Positions 33,677 through 44,620 of a stretch of 64,000 nucleotides of DNA are shown here, one piece after another (within the stretch, counting starts at the first letter, position 1; each line of letters begins with the position of its first letter). The notes below the pieces were generated by a model, which saw nothing but the letters and a program-made list of their open reading frames with translations, ran no database searches and was not told the DNA's origin. This DNA is from Helichrysum umbraculigerum (taxonomy: Eukaryota > Streptophyta > Magnoliopsida > Asterales > Asteraceae). Position numbers and translations under genes: made by a program. Location of the stretch: the NCBI GenBank assembly GCA_949592205.1, contig CATIUR010000003.1, positions 85,151,001 through 85,215,000 of the forward strand, written 5' to 3'.

Positions 33677-35009
33677 TGTTTATTTTTATATGTTATGTTT
33701 TTCTTTTATGTTTTTATTTTCAGGAATGAACTTTGTGGGTATGTTCACTGGAAACCCTCACGAGACTATAACTCGTCCACTCGGGATACCGATGGGTTTA
33801 AAGGCTTATTCCATATGCTAAATGCAATCGTGATTAACTACGAAAGTGTGGATGTTGTATATTATTTTTCGAGAGATGAAGGAATCAACCAAGCAGATTT
33901 TTCTTAGCCGATGATGAAATTCATAATTTCAGTCAGGGGAGTTTTCTGTTATATTTTTCTTTCCCTTACTCACTTTTGTTTATCAATTTTTATACAATGA
34001 GGGCATTGTATAATTTAAGTGTGGGGATAGGGTTCGTAAGAAAAAGAATTTCTTTAAATAATTATTTAAGTTTATGTTTGTTCTTAAATTTTATTAAAAT
34101 TTAAAATTTTTAAGTTAATAACTAAGTATTTATCAGTTAGAATACTTTTGTTAAAAGTTTTGTTTTGTATTTAAAAGTTTAGACTTTAATATGGATTAAT
34201 TGTTTTGTATATATAACGTAAGCTACTTTAATAAGGAGTGATATATAGTTACATGAAATGATGCACTAATAGGCAATCTATATGAAGATTTCTGAATTTA
34301 AAAAAAAAAAAATATATTAATTAACTTGTTTATTATTTTATGGTACATAATATGATGTATGACATAAAAATCTTAATTTTTAAATTTATTATGCAATAAT
34401 TTTATATCTTTTTACTTATGTGAATACATTTGGGAGTATATATTAATTGTTTCCTCTGTTATACGAAAGTATAGACCTGGTCTCTATTAATATATACTTA
34501 AAGATTAAGAAAACGCAAGTCAAAAGTACTTGAAAAGTCTTAAAAATAAAAGATACCTAATGAGGTCGCCAAAATTGTTTGACCAAGTCTGGTTTTGCTT
34601 AAACCTGAATCAAGTTATGTCGCTTTTGGTTGCGTGAAAATGCAGACCTGTCACCAATGTCTTGATTCTTAAAAATGTATTTCATATATTTATTTGGAAT
34701 ATAAAAGTAAGTTGCATGATTAAGTTTAAGAGTATATCATATATGGAAATCATAAGTAATATACATACTAACAATAAAAGTGTATTCAGAAAAATAAATA
34801 TAGATTGTTTAAAGTGGACAAATATATTAGTAATCATTCATAAGCTATATATTACACAAATAATAATAATTTTTATTTATACATTATAGTTATCCATGTT
34901 AATTAAATTGTTTAAATTTTAATTTATGAAACATATTTTTAGTATTGGTATTTAGATTCTTAAAAATTAGTTTGATGCTTATTTTTAAGTTTTATTCAGT
35001 ATTCTACTT
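33677..35009 (+). other. E 3' noncoding region
   Basis: AT-rich, about 1.3 kb. A short frame at 33626-33907 overlaps its start but shows no recognisable domain. A polypurine-like TTTAAGTGTGGGGATAGGG lies at 34014-34032, a second copy of the terminal motif. No third frame comparable to D's ORF3 is visible. Confidence 0.5.
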
Positions 35010-35041
35010 GAGGACAAGCATAACTTAAGTGTGGAGATATT
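35010..35041 (+). promoter_or_regulatory. Polypurine tract region of element E
   Basis: TTGAGGACAAGC, then TTAAGTGTGGAGATAT, directly before the LTR start. The same motif pair is at D's 3' LTR. Confidence 0.75.
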
Positions 35042-36616
35042 TGATAAGCATCAAATAGATAGTATAATTTATAGTAATTTATCCCTATATTTATATACAT
35101 TTTAGTGCATTTATATGATTTTAGATACTTATTTTGTTAATATTTGCAGAGATGTATTTTAATTGAAGATTGAAGAAAAAGGAATAAGAACGAATCCAAA
35201 ACTGAAAGAAACTGAAGAAAATGAATAAATGAAGAAAAAGGAGTTTAAACCTTGAAGAATTGAAGACTAAAAGTGTTAAAATGAAGAATTGGGCCAAGAA
35301 AGAAGTTAAAGCCATAGATGAAGTTAAGAGAGCCCAAAAGTGAAGCCCAACCCGTTTTTAAGAACATTATGGAATTCAATCCAACCAGCGGTTGGAAAGC
35401 CCAACCGGCGGTTGGTGTATTAGGGTTGTAAGGCGGTGAAGACACGTGGAGTGGGACCAGCATTCAAATTGATCCAACCGGCGGTTGGAGGTCCCAACCG
35501 GCGGTTGGGAGGTTGGCCAGAAAAAGTATAAATAGAGGCTTAAGTTTAGGTTTTTGAGATACGATTCAAGAATACCAAAACCGATTATTAGGGTTTAAGG
35601 TCGACTTAAGGTGCGATTTTGGAGGTTAAGAAGCTAGGGTTTGAAGGTTTTTAGCCCTAGGAGAAGCTGGTTCGACAATTGGTTCGGTTTCTTTATCCTT
35701 GTAACTTTAATAACCTTATTGAGTTAATTTATGGATATTGTTTATTTGAATTACTTGTTAATTAGGTTTTCGTTATAGTTATTGGAATGAATGTTTATTG
35801 AGTTTATTATATGAATTATATGTTTATGTTGGAACTATATTATTGAATGTTTATTATACAAGAATTGTCTTTATTATGATATATTGATAATTGTTCTTGA
35901 CATAGTTAGACTGATTTATATTAAACGAGGATGACCATATTAAGTTTATATAAATTAAGTGATTGTGTTTATGTCTTGATCTTAACCTTATGCGATAGAC
36001 GAAGAATGATTCATTAATATAAAGTAATACTGTGATTCAAGCCTAACCTTAAAAATTGTATTAATAAACTGATGATATATCTTATTAATTAGTGATACTT
36101 TGCGTAACCTTATGACTGTATTGCTATGATGAAGATTAGCTTAACCTTAAGTAATTTTCTACATTAGTAATTCACCAGTAATAATAGCCAACAAAGCAAA
36201 TAGACATAAGTACATATAATAGGTTTAATAAATAATAGTTTGAATAATTATAATCTTCTATCCATCTGAGTATAATTAAGTTGTTCCTGAAACTTATCTA
36301 TTAGAATCTGTATCAAAATATAAATATAAATATGTTCGTTCGGAACTAAAACGTCCCCCTTATCTTGTAGATTATTGTAAATTGGATCCTTTATTCATTT
36401 GTATTATAATTGTAAATATTTGTAATTAGAAATAAATAGATAATTAGTTATAAATAAGAATCACATTTCTTGTGTTCCTTGTGTTCGAATTTGGACTTAC
36501 TTATTAAGCTATATTACATGAACGGGTCAATCTTGCCTGAATTGTGTGATAGTATTATTTAGTATTTCCTTAATTTAAAACTTGTGATTATAATTACATA
36601 TACTTTCCGCACATCA
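35042..36616 (+). repeat. 3' LTR of element E
   Basis: 1,575 bases, TGATAAGC...ACATCA, matching 18366-19940 with a small number of substitutions. Palindrome copies at 35381, 35401, 35473 and 35493 and the TATA box at 35527 are preserved. Confidence 0.95.
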
Positions 36617-37010
36617 TAAATCAGTATTTAAATCTTGCGGTTCATACGATATTATTTGATATACAAACCTGTGAGCTCACCAGCGTTTCACTGACCCATT
36701 TTAGCATGTATCACAGGTACTCAGCAGTAGGATTGGACTGTCCTCAGGATCACTATAGCTCGAGTCAGCATGCAGACATTAGAGATTTCCTTGCATTAAT
36801 ATATTTTGTAAAAGTATTTACGTATTGGAACCTCTCATTTTCAGAACACGAGCTATGTATAGCTTCAAACGTTGTAAACATTTCTTATATTAATATATTT
36901 TGTTAAAACGACGCATATAGAGTCGTTTGCTATATCTTGTGTGCTTTGATATTTGATTAGTCGCGCCCCGACCCGAACCGCTTCCGCATCTTAAACTTGG
37001 GGGTGCGACA
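36617..37010 (+). repeat. Element B left LTR, piece 3 (end)
   Basis: Begins with TAAAT, the mutated target duplication of E, and matches the right LTR from about 44230 to 44620. It ends GGGGGTGCGACA before the primer binding site. The nested stem structure ACCTGTGA...TCACAGGT is at 36667-36718, with one inner-stem mutation (TTTCACTG). Confidence 0.92.
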
Positions 37011-37012
37011 GA

Positions 37013-37027
37013 TTGGTATCAGAGCCT
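37013..37027 (+). promoter_or_regulatory. Primer binding site of element B
   Basis: TTGGTATCAGAGCC lies two bases after the LTR end, complementary to the 3' end of plant initiator tRNA-Met. Confidence 0.9.
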
Positions 37028-37343
37028 AAGGTTATAGTGAACTAGGTTGCATTTAGTGGGCCTAGACTATGACCGTTAGGTAGTATTTCCTTATTAGGCA
37101 TGATTGGTTCAGAAATTACAGCATACGACTTTAATTTAACATAGCCTGATCAACTATGTACAATTAAGGAAAGATGATGTAAGGTCTTAAACGATTATGT
37201 TGAACAGGAATACACTAGTTGACTCTGACCTCGAGAGAACCGGGACTCAAACATGTATGTGCTAGGCACATTAGGCTATTATATGATATATGTATATATG
37301 TATATGATAGGCCTCGCTCATTCGAAACGTTCCTGCCACAGAT

Positions 37344-38030
37344 GTGGCAGACTCACCATCTAGGCAGACTACGCGTACTCCATCAACTCTCTCTCGCTCA
37401 CGTCGCAGCCACTCAGAATCCCTAGAGGCTAGACGCACTGGTAGCTCACGCCGAGCTAGCCCCTATGACAATCCTGCCACCACTGGTAACACGTCTACTT
37501 TAGCTTGCCATCGAGCAATTGCTCAACAATGGAACTGGTTACCTACGGCTATGGCCACTTGGAGGATTGAGGAACATATCGAGATCCCCGATAATATCGA
37601 AGGATATTCACCTATGGATCTCTCACTGTACACTCAAGAACCGACACACCACACTGTACCAGTGTTAGCTGCTCGTGTACGTCATGAACGCAGGTTGCAC
37701 GACATGGAAATTGAACTTCAAGAAACCCTAGAAAACTGGATGATAACGACTCAGGGCCGCATTGCACAGATCTACCTGGATCAGGAAGATCTATCTGAAA
37801 CCCTTAACCGTACTCACGATCAAGTAGAAGATACCACTCAAACCATGGAAATCGTTCACAACCAAGTTGTCATTAACCGAAACGAGATTTTCGTCCTGCA
37901 AACAAGGTTGCAACAATGTGAAACACGTCTAAGGGAAACCGAGGACGCACTCCGAATGGTTGGTAGACTCGCCGAATCTGTGGACCATCTCACCGCACTA
38001 TTCCATCGACTTAATCTACGTCAAGATTAG
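37344..38030 (+). CDS. Element B leader ORF (ORF0), coiled-coil protein of unknown function
   Basis: A frame of 228 codons lies between the primer binding site and gag, ending TAG at 38028-38030. No in-frame ATG is present at the start. The frame opens after a TAG at 37308 and begins GATGTGGCAGAC, so the start may be GTG or a mutated ATG. The N-terminal about 50 residues are Ser/Arg-rich (LSRSRRSHSESLE). The rest is charged and probably helical (RVRHERRLHDMEIELQETL, RLQQCETRLRETEDAL), suggesting a coiled coil. The frame has no stop, unlike the gag-pol after it, which has three. Element C has no counterpart in its shorter leader. I do not recognise a family. It could be an accessory protein or a captured host fragment. 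Confidence 0.55.
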   Translation: MADSPSRQTTRTPSTLSRSRRSHSESLEARRTGSSRRASPYDNPATTGNTSTLACHRAIAQQWNWLPTAMATWRIEEHIEIPDNIEGYSPMDLSLYTQEPTHHTVPVLAARVRHERRLHDMEIELQETLENWMITTQGRIAQIYLDQEDLSETLNRTHDQVEDTTQTMEIVHNQVVINRNEIFVLQTRLQQCETRLRETEDALRMVGRLAESVDHLTALFHRLNLRQD

Positions 38031-38295
38031 TGTAGCTACGAAATTGTAATCTGACTAGCTAATCTATGTAGAACTCTTGTAATTCGACCGGATGTAGAAT
38101 TCCCGATATCTTTTGTAAACTCAGTAATCCGGTAATCTTTTGAAAATTCTTACCTTGTAACTCGGCTTATTATCTAATGAAATATGATTATCACTTCGTA
38201 CTATTGTGTATATTACTCCCTTATGTATATACATGTGTGATGTATCATGACTTGTGCAATATTTTACACATTTCATTCCTTTATTATTCAGCATC
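38031..38295 (+). other. B leader between ORF0 and gag
   Basis: AT-rich. The stretch from about 38174 (AATATGATTATCACTT) aligns with C's leader from about 61140, so this part is shared while the ORF0 part is not. Confidence 0.55.
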
Positions 38296-41200
38296 ATGCC
38301 TCCAAGACGACACACGTATAGTGAACTCGAAATCGCTCAGCTCATCGCCCAAAGTGTGGCTCAGGCTTTAGCTACTCGGTCGAACCAGGGCAGTAAAGAC
38401 ACAGCTGTTAACGCCCCTACAGCAAAACCCTGTTCTTATAAGGACTTCTTGAATTGCAAACCCCTAAACTTCAAGGGCACGGAAGGTGCCATCGGATTGA
38501 TCAGATGGGTGGAGAAAATGGAATCCGTTTTCCGCATCAGCAAGTGTGCGGAGGAGGACAAGGTCAAATACTCCACTTGCACTTTCTCTGAAGGTGCCCT
38601 CACTTGGTGGAATTCTTACGCCCAGTCTGTGGGTACTGACATCGCTTATCTACTCCCTTGGGAAGACTTGAAGAAAATGCTCACTGACGAGTACTGCCCG
38701 AGCGAGCAACTCCAGAAACTAGATGAAGAATTCTGGCACTTAAAAGTGCAGGGAACCGATATTGTTGGATACCCCACCAGGTTCCAACAACTTGCTACCC
38801 TTCGTCCAGCCATGGTAAGTACCGAACTAGAGAAAATCAAGAATTACAGCCGCGGCCTTCCAGAACCTGTTCGGGGAAATGTCGCATCTTCAAACCAAAC
38901 CACTCTTCATGGCGCCATCTGGTTGGCCCATGAGCTTATGGCTATGAACGACAGCCAAGAACCCCCTGCTCCATCCTCCCACAATAACAAAAGAAAGTGG
39001 TCCGACAACCATGACCACCACCAGAACAAGAAACCCGACACCATCAAAGCCTATAACTCAACCACCGAAACCAAACGGGGTTACACCGAGAATAAACCCT
39101 ACTGTTCCAAGTGCAACCGCCACCACGAAGGTCTTTGCAGTACCTACTGCAACAACTGCAAGAGGTACAGACACCTCACCAGGGACTGTAGATTCCCCAC
39201 CAACAACAACACCAACAACAATACTTCCAGCAACAACAATGCCAGGCCATCCAGGGCCTGCTTCTAATGTGGAAACACCGCGCACTTCAAGAACGAGTGC
39301 CCAGAGATGAAGAACAAGGGCAACAACAACAACGCAAGAGGTAGAGCCTTTGTACTCAACTCTGGGGACGCCCGTCAAGACCCGAATGTGGTCTCGGGTA
39401 TGTTCCTCCTCAACAACTTATCTGCTTCTGTTCTATTTGATACTGGTGCCGATAGAAGCTTTATTTCGGATGAATTTTATCCACTGCTTAACATCACTCC
39501 TGTTGGTCTAGATGTTAAGTACACTGTAGAACTAGCGAACGGTAAACTTATAGAAACCAATAGTGTGATACCTAATTGCACTCTAAACTTATCCGACGAA
39601 ACCTTCTCAATTGATCTTATGCCTGTTGAAATTGGAAGTTTCAACGTCATCATTGGTATGGACTGGTTGTCCAAACGCCGCGCAGAAATCATTTGTTATG
39701 ACAAAGTCGTTCGCATTCCTCTCGCCGCCGGTAGAACTTTGGTCATACAGGGGGAGACCGGTGGGACGAGACTAAACATCATATCTTGTTTGAAAACTCG
39801 AAATTTTTTGAGAAAAGGTTATCCAGCGATCCTCGCGCACATCATGGAGTAAAAGTCAGAGGAGAAGCGACTTGAAGATGTGCCCATCGTCCGAGACTTT
39901 CCAGAAGTCTTTCCCGAAGAACTGCCTGGTCTACCACCACCAAGACAGGTTGAGTTCTCAATCGATCTCATGCCAGGTGCTGCACCTATGGCCCAGGCAT
40001 CATACCGCTTAGCTCCATCCGAACTTCAGGAGTTGTCCACCCAATTACAAGAACTCCTGGAAAGAGGATTCATTAGACCGAGTTCTTCACCTTGGGGAGC
40101 TCCGGTCTTATTCGTGAAAAAGAAAGACGGTTCATTCAGGATGTGTATCGACTACCGAGAGTTGAACAAGTTGACCATCAAGAACCGATACCCACTTCCG
40201 CGAATAGATGACCTGTTTGACCAACTCCAAGGGTCGAGTTTTTACTCAAAGATCGATCTTCGGTCAGGTTATCATCAACTACGTGTTCGCGACACCGACA
40301 TTCCGAAAACTTCCTTCAGAACCCGTTATGGGCATTACGAATTTCAGGTGATGCCATTCGGACTAACCAACGCACCGGCTGTATTCATGGATCTTATGAA
40401 TCGGGTGTGCAAACCTTATCTCGACAAGTTTGTCATCATCTTCATCGACGACATACTCATATACTAGCGAAGCGAACAAGAACACACGCAACACCTCCAA
40501 ACCATCCTAGAGCTACTTAGACACGAGGAGCTATATGCCAAGTTTTGTAAGTGTGAGTTATGGATGCAAACCGTTCAATTCCTTGGACACGTTATCGATA
40601 GTCAAGGAATTCATGTTGATCCGTCAAAAATTGAAGCTATCAACTGTTGGCAAGCACCAACAACTCCAACCGAAGTACGCAATTCCTAGGACTTGTCGGG
40701 TACTATCGGCGATTCATTAAGAATTTCTCAAAAATAGCCCAGCCACTCACGACCCTGACTCAGAAGGACAAAAAGTTCGATTGGACTGATAAGCAAGAGT
40801 CAGCATTTCAACTCCTAAAACAAAAGCTTTGCAGTGCTTCTATGCTATCATTACCCGAAGGCACCGATGACTTTGTGGTATACTGTGATGCTTCTCATCA
40901 AGGTCTCGGTTGCGTACTGATGCAACGAGACAAGGTCATTGCCTACGCCTCACGACAGCTAAAAAATTCACGAAAAGAACTACACCACTCATGACCTCGA
41001 ACTTGGAGCTATCGTGTTCGCTCTCAAAATCTTGAGACATTATCTTTACGGCACTAAGTGCACAATTTTTACCGACCACAAAAGTCTCCAACACATATTC
41101 GATCAGAAGGATCTGAACATGAGGCAACGTCGATGGGTCGAGTTACTTACCGATTACGATTGTGAAATCAAGTACCATCCAGGGAAGGCAAATGTTGTTG

Positions 41201-41484
41201 CCGATGCCCTCAGTCGAAAGGAACGATCAAAACCACTTCGAGTCCGAGCCCTCAGTATGACTATTCATAACGATCTGAACATTCAGATCCTCGCTGCTCA
41301 ACTCGAAGCCCTGAAACCCGATAACATCAAGAACGAAGCCTTGCGGGGCATGGATAAACAATTCGAAATCAAACCTAACGGAGTTAGGTGTTTCTCAAAT
41401 CGAATCTGGTTGCCTAGTTTTGGGCACCTACGAGACTTGGTGATGGATGAAGCTCACAAGTCCAAATATTCTATTCATCCGTAC
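38296..41484 (+). pseudogene. Element B gag-pol, heavily broken and 3' truncated
   Basis: The start is ATG 38296 (MPPRRHTYSELE). Gag shows KPCSYKDFLNCKPLNFKGTE, ALTWWNSYAQS and RGLPEPVRGNVASS. A first CCHC knuckle is present. The second has TAA at 39265-39267, where C has glutamate. The protease is seen as LFDTGADRSFIS. A second TAA is at 39850-39852. RT shows PWGAPVLFVKKKDGSF, MCIDYRELNKLTIKNRYPLP and FIDDILIY, with TAG at 40465-40467. Frameshifts lie near 40680 and 40965. RNase H follows (YCDASHQGLGCVLMQR). The integrase zinc-binding start (SKYSIHP) is cut at 41484, where target-flank sequence begins. It is not functional. Confidence 0.92.
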
Positions 41485-42086
41485 GTCTCACCAAATTATG
41501 GTCGTTTTGGACCATTTTAGGGACCATACCAATTTGCAAACCACATGTTTTCAGGTCTCGATCTTTTACCAATATTTTCTACTATACATTTGACTCCTAA
41601 GTCAATAACAAAAAGCAACGTACTTCCACCTTGGCTCGTTTTGACATACCACACTTTGGAGACCCATTTGGGCACCATTTTGACCCGTTACAAACCAAAC
41701 ATGTTTCAACCAATTCAACTCCAATTTCTACATACAATTGACCAACTAAAAGTATTACCAATGTGTTTTAACAAACTCGACCCAAAAGGCTAACATCATG
41801 ACATTTGACCACATTCCTCATTTTAACAAAACATGACCATCATCATTCAATTCATTTTCAATCCAAAACAACCTTCTCACATTTACTTACATTCAAATAC
41901 CACTAATTTACTAATCGCTATTTGACATTACAAAGTCAACAATACCATACCAACAACTATTGGAACTCCATTTCAAATCGACACATGACATAAAAAGGTA
42001 GTTTTGGACGAATTATACAAATGCCAATTCACAACGACAATTCAAAAGAATGAGAAGCTCGTCTAACCATAAAGCAAGCTCCATAT
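41485..42086 (-). repeat. Fragment of old LTR 'G' (right copy of the B target flank)
   Basis: It joins B's integrase at 41484/41485. The part from 41711 matches 4166-4541 over 376 bases to the CATAT duplication at 42082-42086. The part 41485-41710 should have its twin left of element A, outside the window. On the minus strand it resembles the end half of the F-type LTR. It contains the uninterrupted target of element A (TTTCAAC|CAATTCAAC at 41704-41719). Confidence 0.8.
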
Positions 42087-42997
42087 TGTGACACCCGTCA
42101 AATTAGGACTTGTAATTTGTACCTAATCATCTGTAATACATGTAATTAGTTCTATGTTAGGCTAATTAATGTATCGAAATATATATTGTTGAATATATAC
42201 AATTATGCGATTTGATTAAATCGTACGCATCTCAAATCGAATGGAATTTGGTTCAATGAATACGGACGTTGGTGAACAATTTTATTAAGTAATTTAACAG
42301 TATTTAATAATACTATCGTATTTAAAATATTATTTTGATAATATTTCACAGTCATTTCGTATCGTACAATTAACAATTTCGCGATTAAAAATGTTAAACG
42401 CGTAAAACAAAACAAAACAAGTTAAAGTTATATTTTATAACTCAATTATTAAGTATTTAATGAAATACTTCGAGTATAATATTGAATAAATATTCGCATT
42501 TTAAAACTTATAATTAAACGTATCAAATAATTATTTAAACGTTTAAACGATCGGGAAAACGAACACCGCATGGGGTGCAGGGACGGGGACTGAAAGTGGA
42601 GGCTTTCACCCAAAACCCCCACCTTCCCCTTTTTCCCTCCTCATTTCACCACTCCACCTTCTCTCTCTTCTCCCTCTTTTCTCTCATCTTCTCTCTAAAA
42701 ACACCCACCTCCACCGCCACCCTTTTCCGCCAAAAACCACCATCAAACGACTTCGGATCATCTCGTTTATTTAGAGAAAAAGATTCACCGCGACACGATC
42801 TACACTTCTACCTTTTCGGATTTCTCCGGCGCTAACTCGTAAGTTTCCGACAAAACTCGAAAACACTCCGATTTCGTTTATTTTTACATAAATGTTGTTT
42901 CTATAAGCTTAAAATGTCCAAATATGGGTTGGGTAAAAGATTTGGACCAAACGGTAACCGGAAAACTCGTTTTCGACTCAAAATCCGGCGAACAGAT

Positions 42998-43490
42998 GTA
43001 AGTGTCGCTAGTGTGCCAAAAACAGTGCTAGCGACACTAGCAAAGTGTCGCTAAGCCAAGTGTCGCCTATATAGCGACACTACTTAAGTGTCGCTGAAAT
43101 ACTTAAATCAGATTTATACTAGCGACACTACCTTAGTGACGCCAAAATTGAGAAGTGTCGCCTATAGCGACACTAATCAAGTGTCGCTAGTAAATTGAAA
43201 ATCAGGAATCCAGCGACACTCACCTAGTGTCGCCTAACTAGTGCCGCCTATAGCGACACTCACCTAGTCTCGCCTAACTAGTGCCGCCTATAGCGACACT
43301 CACCTCGCCAAACTAGTGCCGCCTATAGCGACACTCACCTAGTGTCGCCTAACTAGTGCCGCCTATAGCGACACTCACCTAGTGTCGCCAAACTAGTGCC
43401 GCCAAACTAGTGCCGCCTATAGCGACACTCACCTAGTGACGCCTAACTAGTGTCGCCTATAGCGACACTAGCCCAGTGTCGCCAAAAACA
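42998..43490 (+). repeat. AGTGTCGC/GCGACACT palindrome array in B right LTR
   Basis: Uninterrupted array of about 20 half-units. Here the copies read GCGACACT; the GAGACACT variant seen at 5740 and 15052 is absent. The number of internal units differs from the left LTR (an extra GCCAAACTAGTGCC copy near 43387). Confidence 0.88.
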
Positions 43491-44276
43491 GAAAGTTGAC
43501 AAACTAATTTTATACTAAGTGTCGAACTAGTACAACCTCAAACACTTATACGATACGACTTCTAAAACACTTTGAGATACACTTTTAAATATAACACTTC
43601 AAAAACATAATGATAATGTTGAGATTATTATTACAAACAATCACCAACGGGCCGTACACGTTTTACAAACATTCAAACAATCAACCAAATCGTAGTAAAT
43701 TGGACATTCTAGTTGGACAAACAACTACAAAGGTAGTCTTTTAAGATGCCTTCAAGTTTATAACCATCACGTGTCTTGGACACCCAGGTTACAGTCTTCG
43801 GACACCAAAGCTCATCTAATCAACTCAAGTTTATTGAATTAAACACTCAAGACTCAGGTGAGTCTCATGGCCCCTCTTTTACTGTTTTCTCAGGGGTGTG
43901 ATATACTGCTCGATTTATTTTACAATATGAACGCAAGTACAAACTTTTCATATACTACATGAGTTATTTTCACTAATCATTTTAAAGCCCTCCATCAGCA
44001 TAGTTTGGTAATACGTTGTAGCGTGAATATTAGTATATGGTACCATATAGGATTGACCCTCCTCGTCCGGGTTAGCATGCACTAACTGGGTAAACGGATG
44101 TACTAATATTTGTTCAGACGAGTGTAGATTAGGCACTCGTGGGAGGCACCTCGATCAGGTCCTTGAATGTGGATCCTAGCTCAGACTATGTGCTCATGGC
44201 TGTATACATCATTATTTGCTTGGTTGCAAATCAGTATTTAAATCTTGCGGTTCATACGATATTATTTGATATACAA

Positions 44277-44328
44277 ACCTGTGAGCTCACCAGCGTTTCG
44301 CTGACCCATTTTAGCATGTATCACAGGT
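44277..44328 (+). promoter_or_regulatory. Conserved nested stem structure in B right LTR
   Basis: ACCTGTGA / TCACAGGT outer arms, GTGAGCTCAC palindrome, and CAGCG-TTT-CGCTG stem, all intact. Confidence 0.55.
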
Positions 44329-44620
44329 ACTCAGCAGTAGGATTGGACTGCCCTCAGGATCACTATAGCTCGAGTCAGCATGCAGACATTAGAGATTTCC
44401 TTGCATTAATATATTTTGTAAAAGTATTTATGTATTGGAATCTCTCATTTTCTAGACACGAGCTATGTATAGCTTCAAACGTTGTAAACATTTCTTATAT
44501 TAATATATTTTGTTAAAACGACGCATATAGAGTCGTTTGCTATATCTTGTGTGCTTTGATATTTGATTAGTCGCGCCCCGACCCGAACCGCTTCCGCATC
44601 TTAAACTTGGGGGTGCGACA

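Larger units (their letters stand above)
18366..36616 (+). mobile_element. Element E: Athila-type Ty3/gypsy element, interrupted by F
   Basis: Two LTRs of equal length (1,575 bases; 18366-19940 and 35042-36616) differ by roughly 1-2% by eye. The target duplication is CAAAT (18361) versus TAAAT (36617), one substitution. Internal order is primer binding site, leader, gag with zinc knuckle, protease, RT, the F insertion, integrase C-terminal half, conserved noncoding block, polypurine tract. F's insertion is coupled to loss of RNase H and the first half of integrase. B's right LTR shows the empty site near 44227. Confidence 0.94.
4542..44620 (+). mobile_element. Element B: Ty3/gypsy chromovirus-type element, rearranged and split by D and E
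   Basis: The left LTR is in three pieces (4542-5761, 17476-18365, 36617-37010), interrupted by D and E. The internal region is 37011-41484 and the right LTR is 42087-44620. The target duplication CATAT occurs three times (4537, 42082, 44621). The internal region stops inside the integrase zinc-binding part and is followed not by a polypurine tract but by a second copy of the upstream flank. Three in-frame stops and two frameshifts make it the most decayed of the A/B/C group. Confidence 0.9.
42087..44620 (+). repeat. Element B right LTR
   Basis: 2,534 bases, TGTGACACCC...GGGGGTGCGACA, flanked by CATAT on both sides (42082-42086 and 44621-44625) like a solo LTR. No polypurine tract precedes it. 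It carries the full AGTGTCGC array and the empty insertion sites of D (43344-43348) and E (near 44227). The nested stem structure is at 44277-44328. A Ser/Phe/Pro-rich frame (42575-42835) is shared with the left LTR (5050-5289) but looks like low-complexity LTR sequence. Confidence 0.93.

Noticed and set aside
33626..33907. 93-codon frame after E integrase as an env or accessory gene
   Set aside because: It begins within the conserved noncoding block, has no recognisable domain, and D has no matching frame at this point.
37013..37027. tRNA gene fragments at TGGTATCAGAGC sites
   Set aside because: These are primer binding sites directly after LTR ends; no cloverleaf sequence surrounds them.
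42998..43490. Regular short repeats resembling a CRISPR array
   Set aside because: Plant nuclear LTR context, overlapping palindromic units without unique spacers, and no cas genes.
42087..44620. Right LTR of B read as an ordinary 3' LTR
   Set aside because: It lacks a preceding polypurine tract and integrase end, is preceded by CATAT and by the same flank as the left LTR, and so behaves as a duplicated flank plus solo-type LTR.
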